A stretch of 64,000 nt of DNA from Bacteroidota bacterium (GCA_020832235.1 JAFIEZ010000018.1:310001-374000), one strand, 5' to 3'. Shown: positions 8,421 to 18,061, counted from the first letter of the stretch. Translations and numbers: made by a program. Notes: generated by a model not told the origin, from the sequence alone.

Positions 8421-9785
8421 ATGCAGAAGAAGATTTTCCTGAATGAGTCGGATATGCCAACACATTGGTACAACATTGTAGCCGACATGCCCAATAAGCC
8501 ACTCCCTCCACTGAATCCAAAAACGAAGCAGCCGGTTGGTCCCGAAGATCTGGCTCCTCTTTTCCCGATGGAGCTCATCAAGCAGGAAGTAAGTGCAGAA
8601 CGCTACATTGAAATCCCTGATGAAGTTCGCGAAATCTACAAAATCTGGCGGCCTTCGCCGCTGTTCCGTGCTACGGGACTCGAAAAAATGCTCGATACCC
8701 CAGCCAAAATTTATTACAAGTACGAGGGTGTGTCGCCCAGTGGATCGCATAAGCCCAACACTGCGGTGCCTCAGGCCTATTATAACAAGATGGAAGGCGT
8801 GAAGAAAATCACCACCGAAACCGGTGCCGGACAATGGGGCACGGCCCTGAGTTTTGCCTGCGCTCAGTTTGGAATCGAGTGCGAGGTGTACATGGTGCGC
8901 ATCAGTTACGACCAGAAGCCCTATCGCAAGATTATGATGAACACATTCGGGGCATCGGTGTTTCCATCGCCAAGCAATCGTACCAACGCCGGACGTGCCA
9001 TCCTCGAAAAAGATCCGAATTCAACGGGTAGCCTGGGCATAGCCATATCCGAGGCCATTGAAATGGCTGTGCAGGATGAAAGCACGAAATACGCGCTGGG
9101 GTCGGTGTTGAATCATGTGCTCCTCCACCAGACGATTATTGGTCAGGAGGCGGTCAAGCAATTGGAATATGCCGGCGATTTCCCCGACATCGTTATTGCT
9201 CCACTCGGAGGGGGATCCAACTTTGCAGGAATTGCCTTCCCATTCTTACATCAGAACCTCGTACATGGCAAAAATGTGCGACTTCTGGCCGTGGAGCCCG
9301 CATCTTGTCCGAAACTAACCCAGGGCGAATTCATGTATGATTTCGGTGATACAGCGGGTTATACGCCGTTGTTGCCCATGTACACCCTGGGACATAACTT
9401 CCAGCCGGCTGCGATTCACGCGGGTGGTCTGCGCTACCACGGTGCCAGCGTGCTGTGTTCTCAGTTACTTAAAGACGGACTGATTGATGCGGTTGCGCTT
9501 CAGCAGCTCGAGTGCTTTGAAGCCGGTGTGAAGTTTGCCAAATCGGAGGGTATTATTGCCGCACCGGAAGCAACGCATGCCATTGCTCAGGTTATTCGCG
9601 AGGCCGAACAAGCCAAGAAAGAAGGCAAAGAGAAAATCATTCTGTTCAACATGTGCGGACATGGCTTTGTAGATATGCAGGCTTATAACGACTATTTCGA
9701 AGGCAAACTATCCGATCACAGCTTTACCGAACATGAGCTGAAGGACGGGCTTGCAGAAATACGTACGATGCAGCCTACGGCCTGA
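8421..9785 (+). CDS. trpB2: Tryptophan synthase beta chain, TrpB2 type
   Basis: The protein has 454 residues, the length of the TrpB2 subfamily (classical TrpB1 is about 400). The PLP lysine is K111 in SPSGSHKPNTA. TETGAGQWG (residues 132-140) and the phosphate-binding loop PLGGGSNF are present. The N-terminus (PTHWYNIVADMP) and the block around IWRPSPLF are characteristic of TrpB2. The enzyme joins serine and indole to tryptophan in a PLP reaction. No trpA or other trp gene is adjacent, so it may salvage indole or pair with a distant TrpA. The ATG at 8421 follows a 264-base upstream region. The minus-strand open frame over its 5' half is a shadow. Confidence 0.96.
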   Translation: MQKKIFLNESDMPTHWYNIVADMPNKPLPPLNPKTKQPVGPEDLAPLFPMELIKQEVSAERYIEIPDEVREIYKIWRPSPLFRATGLEKMLDTPAKIYYKYEGVSPSGSHKPNTAVPQAYYNKMEGVKKITTETGAGQWGTALSFACAQFGIECEVYMVRISYDQKPYRKIMMNTFGASVFPSPSNRTNAGRAILEKDPNSTGSLGIAISEAIEMAVQDESTKYALGSVLNHVLLHQTIIGQEAVKQLEYAGDFPDIVIAPLGGGSNFAGIAFPFLHQNLVHGKNVRLLAVEPASCPKLTQGEFMYDFGDTAGYTPLLPMYTLGHNFQPAAIHAGGLRYHGASVLCSQLLKDGLIDAVALQQLECFEAGVKFAKSEGIIAAPEATHAIAQVIREAEQAKKEGKEKIILFNMCGHGFVDMQAYNDYFEGKLSDHSFTEHELKDGLAEIRTMQPTA

Positions 9786-9800
9786 TTCTTCTGCATCTTG

Positions 9801-9825
9801 CTTGTTAAACCGTTATTTTAACAGG
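9801..9825 (+). terminator. Hairpin after trpB2, no T-run
   Basis: TGTTAAA at 9803-9809 pairs with TTTAACA at 9817-9823, extended by one wobble and one C-G pair, with a 7-base loop. It lies between the trpB2 stop (9785) and the next start (9840). There is no U-tract, so termination is only a possibility; it may be a transcript-stabilising stem or an operator. Confidence 0.3.
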
Positions 9826-9839
9826 TGCAACAACTGTAA

Positions 9840-10751
9840 ATGCCGGTTGCATCCCGCTTCCGGCGTTTTTTTTCATCAAACCCCATCGCTTTGAAATTAC
9901 TTCGTTTTTTGCCCCTCATGCTCATCGCCGCAGGCTGTGCCTCCCCGGCTGTATTCCAGAACCCGGATATTACGGAAGTCGACCAGTCGGTAGAGTCCCT
10001 CAGTTTTGAGGAGGTGCGTTTCTACCACATTTTTGACGTACGAAATGCGCAAGCGTATGTGGCCGAACTCCAGACGGTATCGTATTCGGTTACCGTGGGA
10101 GAGCGTGTAATCACCGATGGGGTGTTGGAGCCCGGACTCCGCGTGGATGCCGGGGATATTGAGGCGCTTACAGTTCCGCTGCGAGTGAACTATGCCCAGC
10201 TGCAGAACCAAATCGGCTCCTTTCCCGAACGCGAAAACCTGCCCTATGCACTGGAAGTGATTGTTACATCGGCTTCTGTACCGGAACAGGCTGACCAATC
10301 CCCTGCTACGGCTATCGATACGCTTTCATTTTCGGGCGACTTCCCCCTGCTGCAGGAACCGCGCTTGTTCGTCGATACACTCATGATCAAGTCGTTTAAT
10401 CTGGCCATAGCCGAGCTCGAAATGCGGGTCCGACTGGTGAATCCCAATGCTGTACCCATCACATTTAACACGGGGTCGTATGCACTTGAAGTTGATGGCG
10501 CAACCTGGCACAATCAGTCCATCAGTCAGAACATCACTATCCCCGCCCAGTCCGACGTCGTGCTTGACACCCCTTTTTCCATGCGTCCTCGCGAGTTCAA
10601 TACCCAGGTGTATCGCATGCTGAATATGGAACAACCGTTCGACTACACCGTTACCGGAAGCTTTGGCATCCGGGTGTCGCACCCTTCGTTTATGCGGGCC
10701 CACACCTGGTCGTTCAGTCGACCGGGTAATCATCAGTTTCCGAGATTATAA
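9840..10751 (+). CDS. LEA-2-type lipoprotein
   Basis: The protein has 303 residues. An N-terminal signal ends in the lipobox LIAAGC (near residues 28-33), so it should be lipid-anchored in the envelope. The body carries two beta-rich repeats of the late-embryogenesis-abundant type 2 (WHy) kind: the first covers about residues 50-140 and the second about 185-290. The second contains the typical phrase MRVRLVNPNAVPITFN, followed later by the pattern of polar residues around NITIPAQSDV. Proteins of this family are widespread in bacteria, but their molecular role is not established. It follows trpB2 by 54 bases and precedes the gamma-carbonic-anhydrase gene by 56 bases, so the three may be cotranscribed. 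A downstream Met in the leader is not available before the lipobox, so the ATG at 9840 is kept. Confidence 0.82.
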   Translation: MPVASRFRRFFSSNPIALKLLRFLPLMLIAAGCASPAVFQNPDITEVDQSVESLSFEEVRFYHIFDVRNAQAYVAELQTVSYSVTVGERVITDGVLEPGLRVDAGDIEALTVPLRVNYAQLQNQIGSFPERENLPYALEVIVTSASVPEQADQSPATAIDTLSFSGDFPLLQEPRLFVDTLMIKSFNLAIAELEMRVRLVNPNAVPITFNTGSYALEVDGATWHNQSISQNITIPAQSDVVLDTPFSMRPREFNTQVYRMLNMEQPFDYTVTGSFGIRVSHPSFMRAHTWSFSRPGNHQFPRL

Positions 10752-10807
10752 AACAACTGCCAATACGTTGTTTACCCTATCAATACTCCACAATTAGTAT
10801 CACATTT

Positions 10808-11362
10808 ATGGTTTACGAATTCCTCGACAAAAAACCCCGGCTTAATGAATCGAATTTCATTGCACCCAGTGCGGACATTATCGGTGATGTAACCCTCGGC
10901 GATGAGGCCAGCGTCTGGTTTAACTGCACCATTCGGGGGGATGTAAACTGGATTGAAATTGGTGACCGCAGCAACGTGCAAGACAATTGCTGTATTCACG
11001 TGACCAATCAGACCTGTCCTACAAAGATCGGAAATGAGGTGACGATAGGTCATGGCGCCGTGATTCACGGATGCACCATTCACGACCGTGTGCTGGTAGG
11101 GATGAATGCCGTTGTGCTGGATAAGGCCGTTATCGAAAGTGATGTGATTATTGCCGCGGGCAGCCTTGTTCCTCCAGGAAAAACCATGCCTTCAGGACAC
11201 CTGTGCATGGGTTCGCCTTGTAAACCGGTTCGTAAACTCACCGATGAGGAAATCGCCTCCATCCGTCAGTACTCTCAGAATTACGTGAAATACTCACGCG
11301 CCTACCTGCGAAAAGACACATACACGAGTAATCCGTTCTATACCGATGAGCGGGGAAAATAG
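10808..11362 (+). CDS. Gamma-carbonic-anhydrase-like hexapeptide protein
   Basis: The protein has 184 residues, the usual size of the YrdA/PaaY group. It is a left-handed beta-helix of hexapeptide repeats (ADIIGDVTLGDEASVWF and onwards). The three metal-binding His of the family are at H64 (CCIHV), H82 and H87 (IGHGAVIHGC). RGDVNWIEIGDRSNVQDN matches the conserved face of the family. It could hydrate CO2 or act on a related acyl or metal substrate; many members have no measured activity. The C-terminus is a short helix, as in YrdA. Confidence 0.93.
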   Translation: MVYEFLDKKPRLNESNFIAPSADIIGDVTLGDEASVWFNCTIRGDVNWIEIGDRSNVQDNCCIHVTNQTCPTKIGNEVTIGHGAVIHGCTIHDRVLVGMNAVVLDKAVIESDVIIAAGSLVPPGKTMPSGHLCMGSPCKPVRKLTDEEIASIRQYSQNYVKYSRAYLRKDTYTSNPFYTDERGK

Positions 11363-11429
11363 ACCTTTTGTTATATCCCTAAAAGTTGGCAATTGTTTTA
11401 TTACCAAAATCCAACCTATAAGTAATAAT

Positions 11430-11960
11430 CTATAACGATTCAGCATTTCGTTTTACCCAAGTAATTGCACGTTCTTTCAATTCGCTTTGGGTATCAGTAG
11501 ACCACAGTCTATCTAAAAGAGTGTCAATATCTATCATATTTTCAATCATCAAAAGCCTGACGAACTCTGTATCCTTATCCCGAAATGCAATTAATTTACT
11601 AGCTGCTAGGTCATGAACATCTAAGCAGTGTCCTACATTTGATTGGTCCATATAGTCATGGACTTTTATGGTTCTCTCTTCCCAGCCTGTCGGGAGTATA
11701 GCCGTTTCTATAGGTACGCCGTGCACATAAAACCCATGTGTTTTGTGAAACATAGAGTTCTCACCAAGTGCACCATCTATCTTATCTACAGCATTTGGTT
11801 TGTTTTTGGGAGATGCATCTATTTCAATAGACTTTCTTAAATCCGGATGAGGCTCAGGAAACTGTGCTAATACTGACTGAGAGCCGAAAATTATGAGTTC
11901 TTTATCATCAGACACATTGCAGGCAGCTCGGATAGCGTGCTCAAGTTGTTGTCTATTCAT
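11430..11960 (-). CDS. DUF6036-like nucleotidyltransferase, second gene of a two-gene module
   Basis: The protein has 176 residues. IIFGSQSVLAQF (G26, S27) followed by SIEIDAS (E46, D48) matches the Gly-Ser and acidic-pair core of a DNA-polymerase-beta-type nucleotidyltransferase fold, with a longer insert between them than in MNT toxins. A later block (DVHDLAASKLIAFRDKD) resembles the substrate-side Lys/Arg region of this family. It overlaps the upstream winged-helix gene by 8 bases, so the pair is coupled. The base composition is clearly more AT-rich than that of the flanking genes, consistent with horizontal gain. By position (regulator first, nucleotidyltransferase second) it resembles AbiE-type toxin-antitoxin pairs. 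That role is inference. Confidence 0.75.
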   Translation of the reverse strand: MNRQQLEHAIRAACNVSDDKELIIFGSQSVLAQFPEPHPDLRKSIEIDASPKNKPNAVDKIDGALGENSMFHKTHGFYVHGVPIETAILPTGWEERTIKVHDYMDQSNVGHCLDVHDLAASKLIAFRDKDTEFVRLLMIENMIDIDTLLDRLWSTDTQSELKERAITWVKRNAESL

Positions 11961-12930
11961 TCGTCTCCAATTGAAGTTTTAAACGTTCAAATTTAGCTAT
12001 TTCCTCCTCGCGGAGCACATTCCAGAATGGCATAGACTGTCTCAATCGAACTGATTTTTCTGAATCTGACTCGATCACTTTCTTTAACCGTTGAAAAGAG
12101 CTGTTCTCTAGTAAATTTTTCCACTCCATTAGTTCTTTTTTTTCGCCTGTAGTGGTTTGGTCGATTTCTTTATTCAAAAACAAGATTGTTTTTGGAATAA
12201 TACTGGGATGTGCCCTTAACAACGCCGTCCATGCTTTAGCGTAGATATAAGACCTCTTATCAAATTGTTGATGACTGGTAATTTTTCCTGCTCTGTCTTC
12301 ATCAGTACTCATCAAATCTTTTGGCGAAATCCCCCAAAGATGTATGATTTCATTTGTGAAATAATCCGGTTTCACTTCTAAATCTGCCATTGTTAGTCCC
12401 ACCACGTCTAGCGTAAGATCGAACCTTTTCTCTATTTGATTTAGAACTATAAACTCTCTCAGTGTATTAACCACAGTATCAACAGACCGTAATTTCCCCA
12501 CCAATGCTATTTGTATGGGGTCACCATAGCTATCAGCAAATCGCGCAGCAGTACCAAATATCCACGCTGAATCAGGTTGTTCCTCTAAGGAACTGATTAT
12601 CGAACGCAATTCCCCTAAGATATTTTCAAAACGTTCGGCTTCTGCTACAAATAAATCTTTTATAACTTGAGTAAGTGGAAACTCCTTTCTGAGTTCAAGC
12701 AACTGCCCCCTTCCAACCCCAACGTGCTCTATCACACCAGTTTCTAGAAGTCTACCGGCAATGTCATATACCCCTTGTCTGGATATACTTGTTCGATCAA
12801 GTAATTCTGAATGACTGATTGGATTGCCCGACATTACCATAGCACGAATCACTTCTATATGACCTTTCGAACCTAAAATAGATGTAATAGGATGCCTTAG
12901 TGCACTGTTCTGCCTATCGGTTAATTTCAT
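11953..12930 (-). CDS. Winged-helix DNA-binding protein with degenerate nucleotidyltransferase-like domain
   Basis: The protein has 325 residues. About residues 18-85 form a winged helix: HIEVIRAMVMSGNPISHSEL, then a recognition-helix-like TSISRQGVYDIAGRLLETG and a wing with GVGRGQLLEL. Residues 118-200 look like a nucleotidyltransferase core (IFGTAARFADSYGDP), but where active enzymes have Asp-x-Asp this one has D137-P-I-Q, so it is probably inactive. The C-terminal part (200-325) is helical and charged and I do not recognise it. It is the promoter-proximal gene of the module and overlaps the next gene. The cluster of TGACA half-sites 33-90 bases upstream suggests that it represses its own operon. 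Antitoxin is the most natural guess, unproven. Confidence 0.75.
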   Translation of the reverse strand: MKLTDRQNSALRHPITSILGSKGHIEVIRAMVMSGNPISHSELLDRTSISRQGVYDIAGRLLETGVIEHVGVGRGQLLELRKEFPLTQVIKDLFVAEAERFENILGELRSIISSLEEQPDSAWIFGTAARFADSYGDPIQIALVGKLRSVDTVVNTLREFIVLNQIEKRFDLTLDVVGLTMADLEVKPDYFTNEIIHLWGISPKDLMSTDEDRAGKITSHQQFDKRSYIYAKAWTALLRAHPSIIPKTILFLNKEIDQTTTGEKKELMEWKNLLENSSFQRLKKVIESDSEKSVRLRQSMPFWNVLREEEIAKFERLKLQLETNE

Positions 12931-12962
12931 AACGGTTTACATAAATTGAAGAGTTATCTAAA

Positions 12963-13019
12963 GTCAAATATTTATGACAAAAATAAACTTTACATGACAA
13001 ATGTCAAGTAATATTGACA
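12963..13019. promoter_or_regulatory. Cluster of five TGAC/GTCA half-sites, probable operator
   Basis: Half-sites occur at 12963-12966 (GTCA), 12975-12979 (TGACA), 12995-12999 (TGACA), 13002-13006 (TGTCA) and 13015-13019 (TGACA). They form overlapping inverted repeats: TGACA-aa-TGTCA at 12995-13006 and TGTCAA-6-TTGACA at 13002-13019. They lie in the AT-rich promoter region of the minus-strand module starting at 12930. The following 13020-13200 is AT-rich and shows nothing else. Autoregulation by the winged-helix protein is inference. Confidence 0.55.
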
Positions 13020-13200
13020 ATATTCATTTAAATATCCTAACTATTCAATTCGAAAAGTCACAGCAAACTATCCAAATATCTAAGAAACAGTTTTCATATA
13101 GCCCAAACACATACACAACTTATATATAGTGCGTAGCGTCTGTACCATTTATTTATGCATGATTTGTAACAACAAAAACGAATCCCCCCCGGGAATAACC

Positions 13201-15168
13201 CTACAACACGCGCAAAAGCCAACCATCGGGATCAATTTCAAAAGGTTGGTTGTAGAGTCGGATGCGGCCCAGTCCCTCATTGATTTCAACATGGTGGATG
13301 GACTCTCCGATGCGCACCGGTACGGGCATGGTAAAATCGACATCAACCGGTGTCTTCCATTCCACCAGCAGGTGATCATCATCTACGTAGTAGAGCAACT
13401 CCGGAAGCTCGGGCTGATGCAGATACACATCAAACAGCCAGTCAAGCGACCTGCCGGTCAAACGCTCTGTCATAAGCTTGAATTCATCGGTTGAGGTAAA
13501 CCGAAGCGCCCGGCCATCGGCATATCGTTCGAGGGCAGGATCCGGATAAGCGAATCTGCGCAACAGCATGAAAAAGTCTTCATCTCCTATGAGATAGCGC
13601 AGTGTATGCAGAAAGAAGGCGCCTTTGTAGTAGATATCCCTCCCGGCGTACATATCGCGCGAGCTTTGAGGCGATCGAGGCGCCATGGGCGCGGTATTCT
13701 GCAAAAAACCGCGGAATAATCGCATCTGGCTTTGGTATAAGCGCGCGCCATGCAGCTCCTCGGTGTACAAAGCCTGCATATAGGTTGCGAATCCTTCGTG
13801 AATCCAGAAATCTTTCCAATCATGCACGGTTACGAGGTTTCCCCACCACTCGTGGGCGAGTTCATGATGGTGAAGGTCGTCATACCCGGCCCCCATCCGA
13901 AATAACACATCGTTGCGGAATCCCGCTCCGTAGGCAATCAGGGTCTGGTGTTCCATGCCAAGGTAAGAGGTCTGAACAACCCCGTATTTTTCGTTTCGGA
14001 AGGGATAAGGACCTAAAAATCGCTCAAAAAAGTTGAGCTGCTCCGAGAATTGCGGCATAAGTTCGCGGGCGCGGAGGGTGTCTTCGGGAAGCACCCAGAA
14101 GTAAATGGCCAGGCTGTCGCCGCTGGTGCTGATGTACGTTTCGCGCAGCTCCGTGTAGGGACCGGCATTTACAGTGACATTATAATTGCTGATGGGTGAG
14201 GATGAGAACCAGTGATACGTTGCGGTACCGTTGGCATTAGATGACTTGCCTTGATAGCGACCGTTGGATGCCGCAAAGAGCGGATCGGGAACCGTGATGT
14301 GAATGGCTACGGAGTCGGCCCGGTCGGAGTTATGGTCCTTCACGGGCCACCATAGGTCTGCGCCGTTGGTCTGGCACGACACCCCTATCCACGGATACCC
14401 ATCCGGAGTTTCCCGCCATGAAAATCCGCCGTCCCAGGGTGGATTAGGCGCTATGCGGGGTTTCCCGCTGTAATGCATCTGTATTACGAGTTCCTCGCCC
14501 GGCTGCCATGTTCGGGGCAGTTGCATCCACACCCGGTTGCCGCGGCGTTCCGTGCGCAGCTGCCAGCTATATTCAGGCGCAGTAATGGTAAAACTAGTAC
14601 GATTTTCGGCCGTTCGTTGCCTCCAGGAATCGTCGGGGAACACCGCTTTGTGAATGGTGAGTGTTGTGTCGAGGTCTACGACATACCAGTCGAGCGGATG
14701 CACAATGTCAACAACGGCCGTTACCACGCCTGTGACCGACTGGTCACTCGGATGCAGCGCTACATCCAAATCATAATAACGAACGTTATAGGCCGCCATT
14801 TCGGGAATCAACGGCATGCCTGAGTCCAGAATCTGGTCGTTAAGCGGACGCTGATGATGCGGGATGAATTCGGGGATTTCAATGCGGCGTACGCGGCTGG
14901 CAGCACCACTGGTGTCGGAGGATGCCGTTGCAGCCGTTGCTTCCGCACCGGTTTGCGTGGTACCCGGCTCGCGCTGTCCTGCTGAATGGGTCCCGGCAGT
15001 GACTTCGCCCGTACCATTTGAATCCATTCTGGAGTCATCAGATCCAGCTACCGATTCGCTTCGTATTTCGGCGTTTTCGGATGTATTCGCGGTATGCATC
15101 GCACCACTCGACGGTGCACATCCGCCCATGATGACGGCATAAAGCGTAATTAGTGTAAATCGACCCAT
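13201..15168 (-). CDS. M1-family zinc aminopeptidase, lipoprotein
   Basis: The protein has 655 residues. A lipobox ending MGGC (Cys17) is followed by a long Ser/Thr/Ala/Glu-rich linker (18-95), so the enzyme is tethered in the envelope on a flexible arm. The peptidase part shows the M1 motif G404-M-E-H-Q (GxMEN type), the zinc site H435-E-L-A-H439 and the third ligand E458 in [21 protein letters not shown] is characteristic of M1. A C-terminal helical ERAP-type domain is short or absent. It should cleave N-terminal residues from peptides in the periplasm or outside the cell. Its start lies 75 bases from the divergent ATG chosen at 15243. Confidence 0.95.
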   Translation of the reverse strand: MGRFTLITLYAVIMGGCAPSSGAMHTANTSENAEIRSESVAGSDDSRMDSNGTGEVTAGTHSAGQREPGTTQTGAEATAATASSDTSGAASRVRRIEIPEFIPHHQRPLNDQILDSGMPLIPEMAAYNVRYYDLDVALHPSDQSVTGVVTAVVDIVHPLDWYVVDLDTTLTIHKAVFPDDSWRQRTAENRTSFTITAPEYSWQLRTERRGNRVWMQLPRTWQPGEELVIQMHYSGKPRIAPNPPWDGGFSWRETPDGYPWIGVSCQTNGADLWWPVKDHNSDRADSVAIHITVPDPLFAASNGRYQGKSSNANGTATYHWFSSSPISNYNVTVNAGPYTELRETYISTSGDSLAIYFWVLPEDTLRARELMPQFSEQLNFFERFLGPYPFRNEKYGVVQTSYLGMEHQTLIAYGAGFRNDVLFRMGAGYDDLHHHELAHEWWGNLVTVHDWKDFWIHEGFATYMQALYTEELHGARLYQSQMRLFRGFLQNTAPMAPRSPQSSRDMYAGRDIYYKGAFFLHTLRYLIGDEDFFMLLRRFAYPDPALERYADGRALRFTSTDEFKLMTERLTGRSLDWLFDVYLHQPELPELLYYVDDDHLLVEWKTPVDVDFTMPVPVRIGESIHHVEINEGLGRIRLYNQPFEIDPDGWLLRVL

Positions 15169-15242
15169 AAATCTTGGTAAACTTCCGTTATTATACTATC
15201 GTTACCCAGCAATATACCACTCCAGACATTAATATATCGGCT

Positions 15243-15635
15243 ATGCTCACATCCTCACATTCGGTTCCATTTCGTATCACAGGCGTAAACAGCGGATTTA
15301 CGGAGGTAAGTGGGTTGCTGCATTTTGATGGAATCACGCTGAAAATGGAATTTGAGTCGGCTTTGGTTGGCATACTCAAAAGCGATGTGCGGGTGGTTAC
15401 CCTCAGCATGGACCAAATTCGGAAGGTCACGCTGAAAAGCGGCTTCTTATCGGGCACGAAGCTGGTCATTCAGACCCGTTCTATGGCGGATGCAGCCGAT
15501 GTTCCGGGCGCTAAGTCCGGTCAGGTAACACTGGCCATTAAACGCTCCGACCGCACGGATGCAGCATCTTTGAACAGCGCATTTCAGTTGGCATTTTCAG
15601 AGTATCGACTAGGCAAAATGGACGAGGGTGAGTAG
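15243..15635 (+). CDS. Small PH-like-fold protein of unknown function
   Basis: I prefer the ATG at 15243 (130 residues) to the earlier ATG at 15174, because the residues before it look non-coding and would overlap the promoter of the divergent peptidase gene. The chain has alternating beta strands (VSGLLHFDGITLKMEFES, VRVVTLSMDQIRKVTL, GTKLVIQTRS) and a C-terminal helix (SLNSAFQLAFSEYRLGK), an arrangement like bacterial PH-domain proteins. There is no signal peptide. The stop lies only 3 bases from the stop of the convergent aminotransferase gene. Function unknown. Confidence 0.65.
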   Translation: MLTSSHSVPFRITGVNSGFTEVSGLLHFDGITLKMEFESALVGILKSDVRVVTLSMDQIRKVTLKSGFLSGTKLVIQTRSMADAADVPGAKSGQVTLAIKRSDRTDAASLNSAFQLAFSEYRLGKMDEGE

Positions 15636-15638
15636 AGG

Positions 15639-16796
15639 CTACTTATCTAACATCTGCTGTAAAACGGACAGCCCACGCACGAGTTCTTCTTTCACCGGAC
15701 CATAACTGATGCGCACAAATCCGTTCGTCTGGTTTCCAAACGCCGATCCGGGAGTGGTCATTACGAGGTTCTCCATCATGGCTCGCATCACCCAGTCTTC
15801 ATCAGTACCCCCGCCAAGGTCGGCATCCGTAAGACGGAAAACCCAGTAAAAAGCGCCCTCTCCTCCGAATAGATCACGTTTCCCACCAAGGTATGCCTCC
15901 ACCAGATCACGCTTTTCTTTGTACAATGCGTTCTGGTAGCGCAGCCAGTCTGCCTCCTCTTGCGTGCCTCGAATGGCGTTGAAGGTTTCCTGCGTGAGGG
16001 TTGATACACAGGTGGTAATGTATTGGTGCGAAGCAACATATGCTTTGGATATGGCCTCGGGGAGTATGGTCCAGCCGAGCCTCCATCCGGTCATGTGGTG
16101 CGACTTGCTGGCACCCCGAAGCACAACGATGTACGGATATTCATCCATGAAATCGGCCAGACTGGCAGATTCGGTGTAACTCATTCCGGCATACACTTCA
16201 TCTGAAATGAGCCAAAGCGGTCCCTCTTTGCGATTTTTGGCAAAATCTACCAATTTGCGCAGCTCTTCGTGCGAGGCAACCGAACCGGTTGGGTTCGACG
16301 GATGTGCCACCAGCACGGCAGAGGTCTTCGCTGTTACGGCTTCCATAACCCGATCGGCGTTGAAACGAAAGTTATCTTCCGCTTTTAGGGAGTAGTAGCG
16401 CGGTACGGTTTTGTTTAGGGCTGCGAGGGATGGATAGGTCAGAAAACCGGGGTCCGGCAACAGGATTTCGGCGATTTCGTCGAGGAGGACGTAAAACAAA
16501 GCGTATAATCCTTCCTGAACGCCGGCTGTCACGCAAATTTGAGCGGGTGTGATGCCTTTGTGTGCGTACTCTGCGGCCAGCTTTTCACGCAGGCTAATAA
16601 GTCCGGCGTTTAGGGTATACCCCATGGGTTTGTCCATGACTAGCCGTGCCGCTGCCTCGCGAATAAAAGCGGGAGTGTCTTCGCCGGGCTGACCAAGGCC
16701 TAAATTGATGCACCCTTTCGGGGCTTTTTCGAAGATTTGTCGCAATTTGCTTTGACGCAAATTGGCATTCTGCGGGAAGTAGGGTGCGTTTTGCAT
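15639..16796 (-). CDS. PLP-dependent class I/II aminotransferase, possibly DapC-type
   Basis: The start is placed at 16796 (MQNAPYFPQNAN); the upstream in-frame extension to 16901 has no family similarity. The protein is then about 385 residues, typical for fold-type I aminotransferases. The PLP-binding Lys is in RGASKSHHMTGWRLGW. LVAHPSNPTGSVA and SDEVYAGM are the Asn and Asp/Tyr cofactor contacts, and GFVRISYGP holds the C-terminal carboxylate-binding Arg. Downstream of asd and dapD on the same strand, it is a reasonable candidate for N-succinyl-diaminopimelate aminotransferase, although an aspartate or general aminotransferase fits equally well by motif. The family assignment is strong; the substrate is inferred only from neighbours. 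Confidence 0.9.
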   Translation of the reverse strand: MQNAPYFPQNANLRQSKLRQIFEKAPKGCINLGLGQPGEDTPAFIREAAARLVMDKPMGYTLNAGLISLREKLAAEYAHKGITPAQICVTAGVQEGLYALFYVLLDEIAEILLPDPGFLTYPSLAALNKTVPRYYSLKAEDNFRFNADRVMEAVTAKTSAVLVAHPSNPTGSVASHEELRKLVDFAKNRKEGPLWLISDEVYAGMSYTESASLADFMDEYPYIVVLRGASKSHHMTGWRLGWTILPEAISKAYVASHQYITTCVSTLTQETFNAIRGTQEEADWLRYQNALYKEKRDLVEAYLGGKRDLFGGEGAFYWVFRLTDADLGGGTDEDWVMRAMMENLVMTTPGSAFGNQTNGFVRISYGPVKEELVRGLSVLQQMLDK

Positions 16797-17069
16797 AGGA
16801 TTTCGTGGCGAATAAGCTGTAGGTAGTACTAGAATTTCATAGGTCGTGCCCGAAATATAACAAGGCCGTCGGAAGGCAGCACTAATGAAATTTGATTTCA
16901 TGTCATAGGCTAATCATGAACGCCCGCCGCCAGATATTTAACAACCTACATTAAAGGAGCTCAACAAAACGGCAAATTGTGTGCACAGACGCTCTGGTAC
17001 CGATTGGGTCAAAATCACTCCGGCATCTAGAAACACAGACAACACATGTATACAATTAGGACTTACACC

Positions 17070-17915
17070 TTACCGCAGCAATTCTTCAATCCGGGTTGCA
17101 TCGTCGGTTTTCTCATCGCGGTACTTGATGATAATCGGCGTTGCTACGGCAAGTCCGCGACTGCTGGCAAATTCATTTCCGGAAATGGGACGTGACCCTG
17201 GAATGACCACCGCTCCGGCGGGAATCATCAACGGTATCTCAGCTGAGCCACGATACACGGTTTCTTTTACGAGGTCATACACGGGTACCGACCGGGTCAG
17301 AATAACGCCGGCGCCGATCACCGCTCCCTCGCCAATCTGAGTACCTTCATAAATACCCGAATTGCCACCAATCATACAGTCGTCTTCTACGATTACGGGC
17401 GTTGCGCCAATCGGCTCTAACACACCACCTATCTGCGCAGCTGCACTCAGGTGAACCCGTTTGCCAATCTGTGCACAGCTACCGACCAGTGCGTGGGAAT
17501 CAATCATGGTACCATCATCAACATAGGCGCCGCAATTCACATACATAGGCGGCATCATGGTCACATTCGAACCGATGTAGGCCCCGCTCCGAACGCTGGA
17601 TCCACCGGGAACAATACGGATGTTCTTATCAACACCCGGAACCTGCTGCGTCGGATAGGTATGCTTATCGAAGAAGTGAAAGGCTCCGGTGCTGTCCAGC
17701 TCGCGATTTTTCCCATAACGAAATCCGAGCAATATACCTTGCTTAACCCAGGCATTCGCTCGCCAAACGCCGTTTACCTTCTCGGCTGAGCGAATAGCGC
17801 CGGTTTGCAAAGCTTCCAGAAATTGTTCGAACAGTTCGTAAAATCCAGCCGGTGCCGATTTAGGCGGTTCGGCAGCGATACGTTCGATTTGGGTTTTCAA
17901 AGCAGTTACATCCAT
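17070..17915 (-). CDS. dapD: 2,3,4,5-tetrahydropyridine-2,6-dicarboxylate N-succinyltransferase
   Basis: The start is taken at 17915 ([14 protein letters not shown]), giving 281 residues, close to the family size; the 13 extra residues upstream look non-coding. The N-terminal helical domain (to about residue 95) is followed by a left-handed beta-helix of hexapeptide repeats. [20 protein letters not shown] and [19 protein letters not shown] are DapD hallmarks. The enzyme succinylates tetrahydrodipicolinate on the succinylase route to meso-diaminopimelate and lysine. The gene lies 146 bases after asd and 273 bases before the aminotransferase, all on the minus strand, so one pathway appears grouped here. 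Confidence 0.96.
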   Translation of the reverse strand: MDVTALKTQIERIAAEPPKSAPAGFYELFEQFLEALQTGAIRSAEKVNGVWRANAWVKQGILLGFRYGKNRELDSTGAFHFFDKHTYPTQQVPGVDKNIRIVPGGSSVRSGAYIGSNVTMMPPMYVNCGAYVDDGTMIDSHALVGSCAQIGKRVHLSAAAQIGGVLEPIGATPVIVEDDCMIGGNSGIYEGTQIGEGAVIGAGVILTRSVPVYDLVKETVYRGSAEIPLMIPAGAVVIPGSRPISGNEFASSRGLAVATPIIIKYRDEKTDDATRIEELLR

Positions 17916-18061
17916 GATTTCGTAAAGTTCTATTTGAAAAATGACAGCAGGCAAGGTATATACGTACTGATGAACTCAAGATTCCAATCACAGACCGCCA
18001 CGTGACGAATGCGTGTATCAGAAAAAACTCCACCTGTACCCGTTATCTATCTGCCCGACAT

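Noticed and set aside
8352-8834. 160-codon minus-strand open frame over trpB2
   Set aside because: It is antisense to the conserved 5' part of trpB2.
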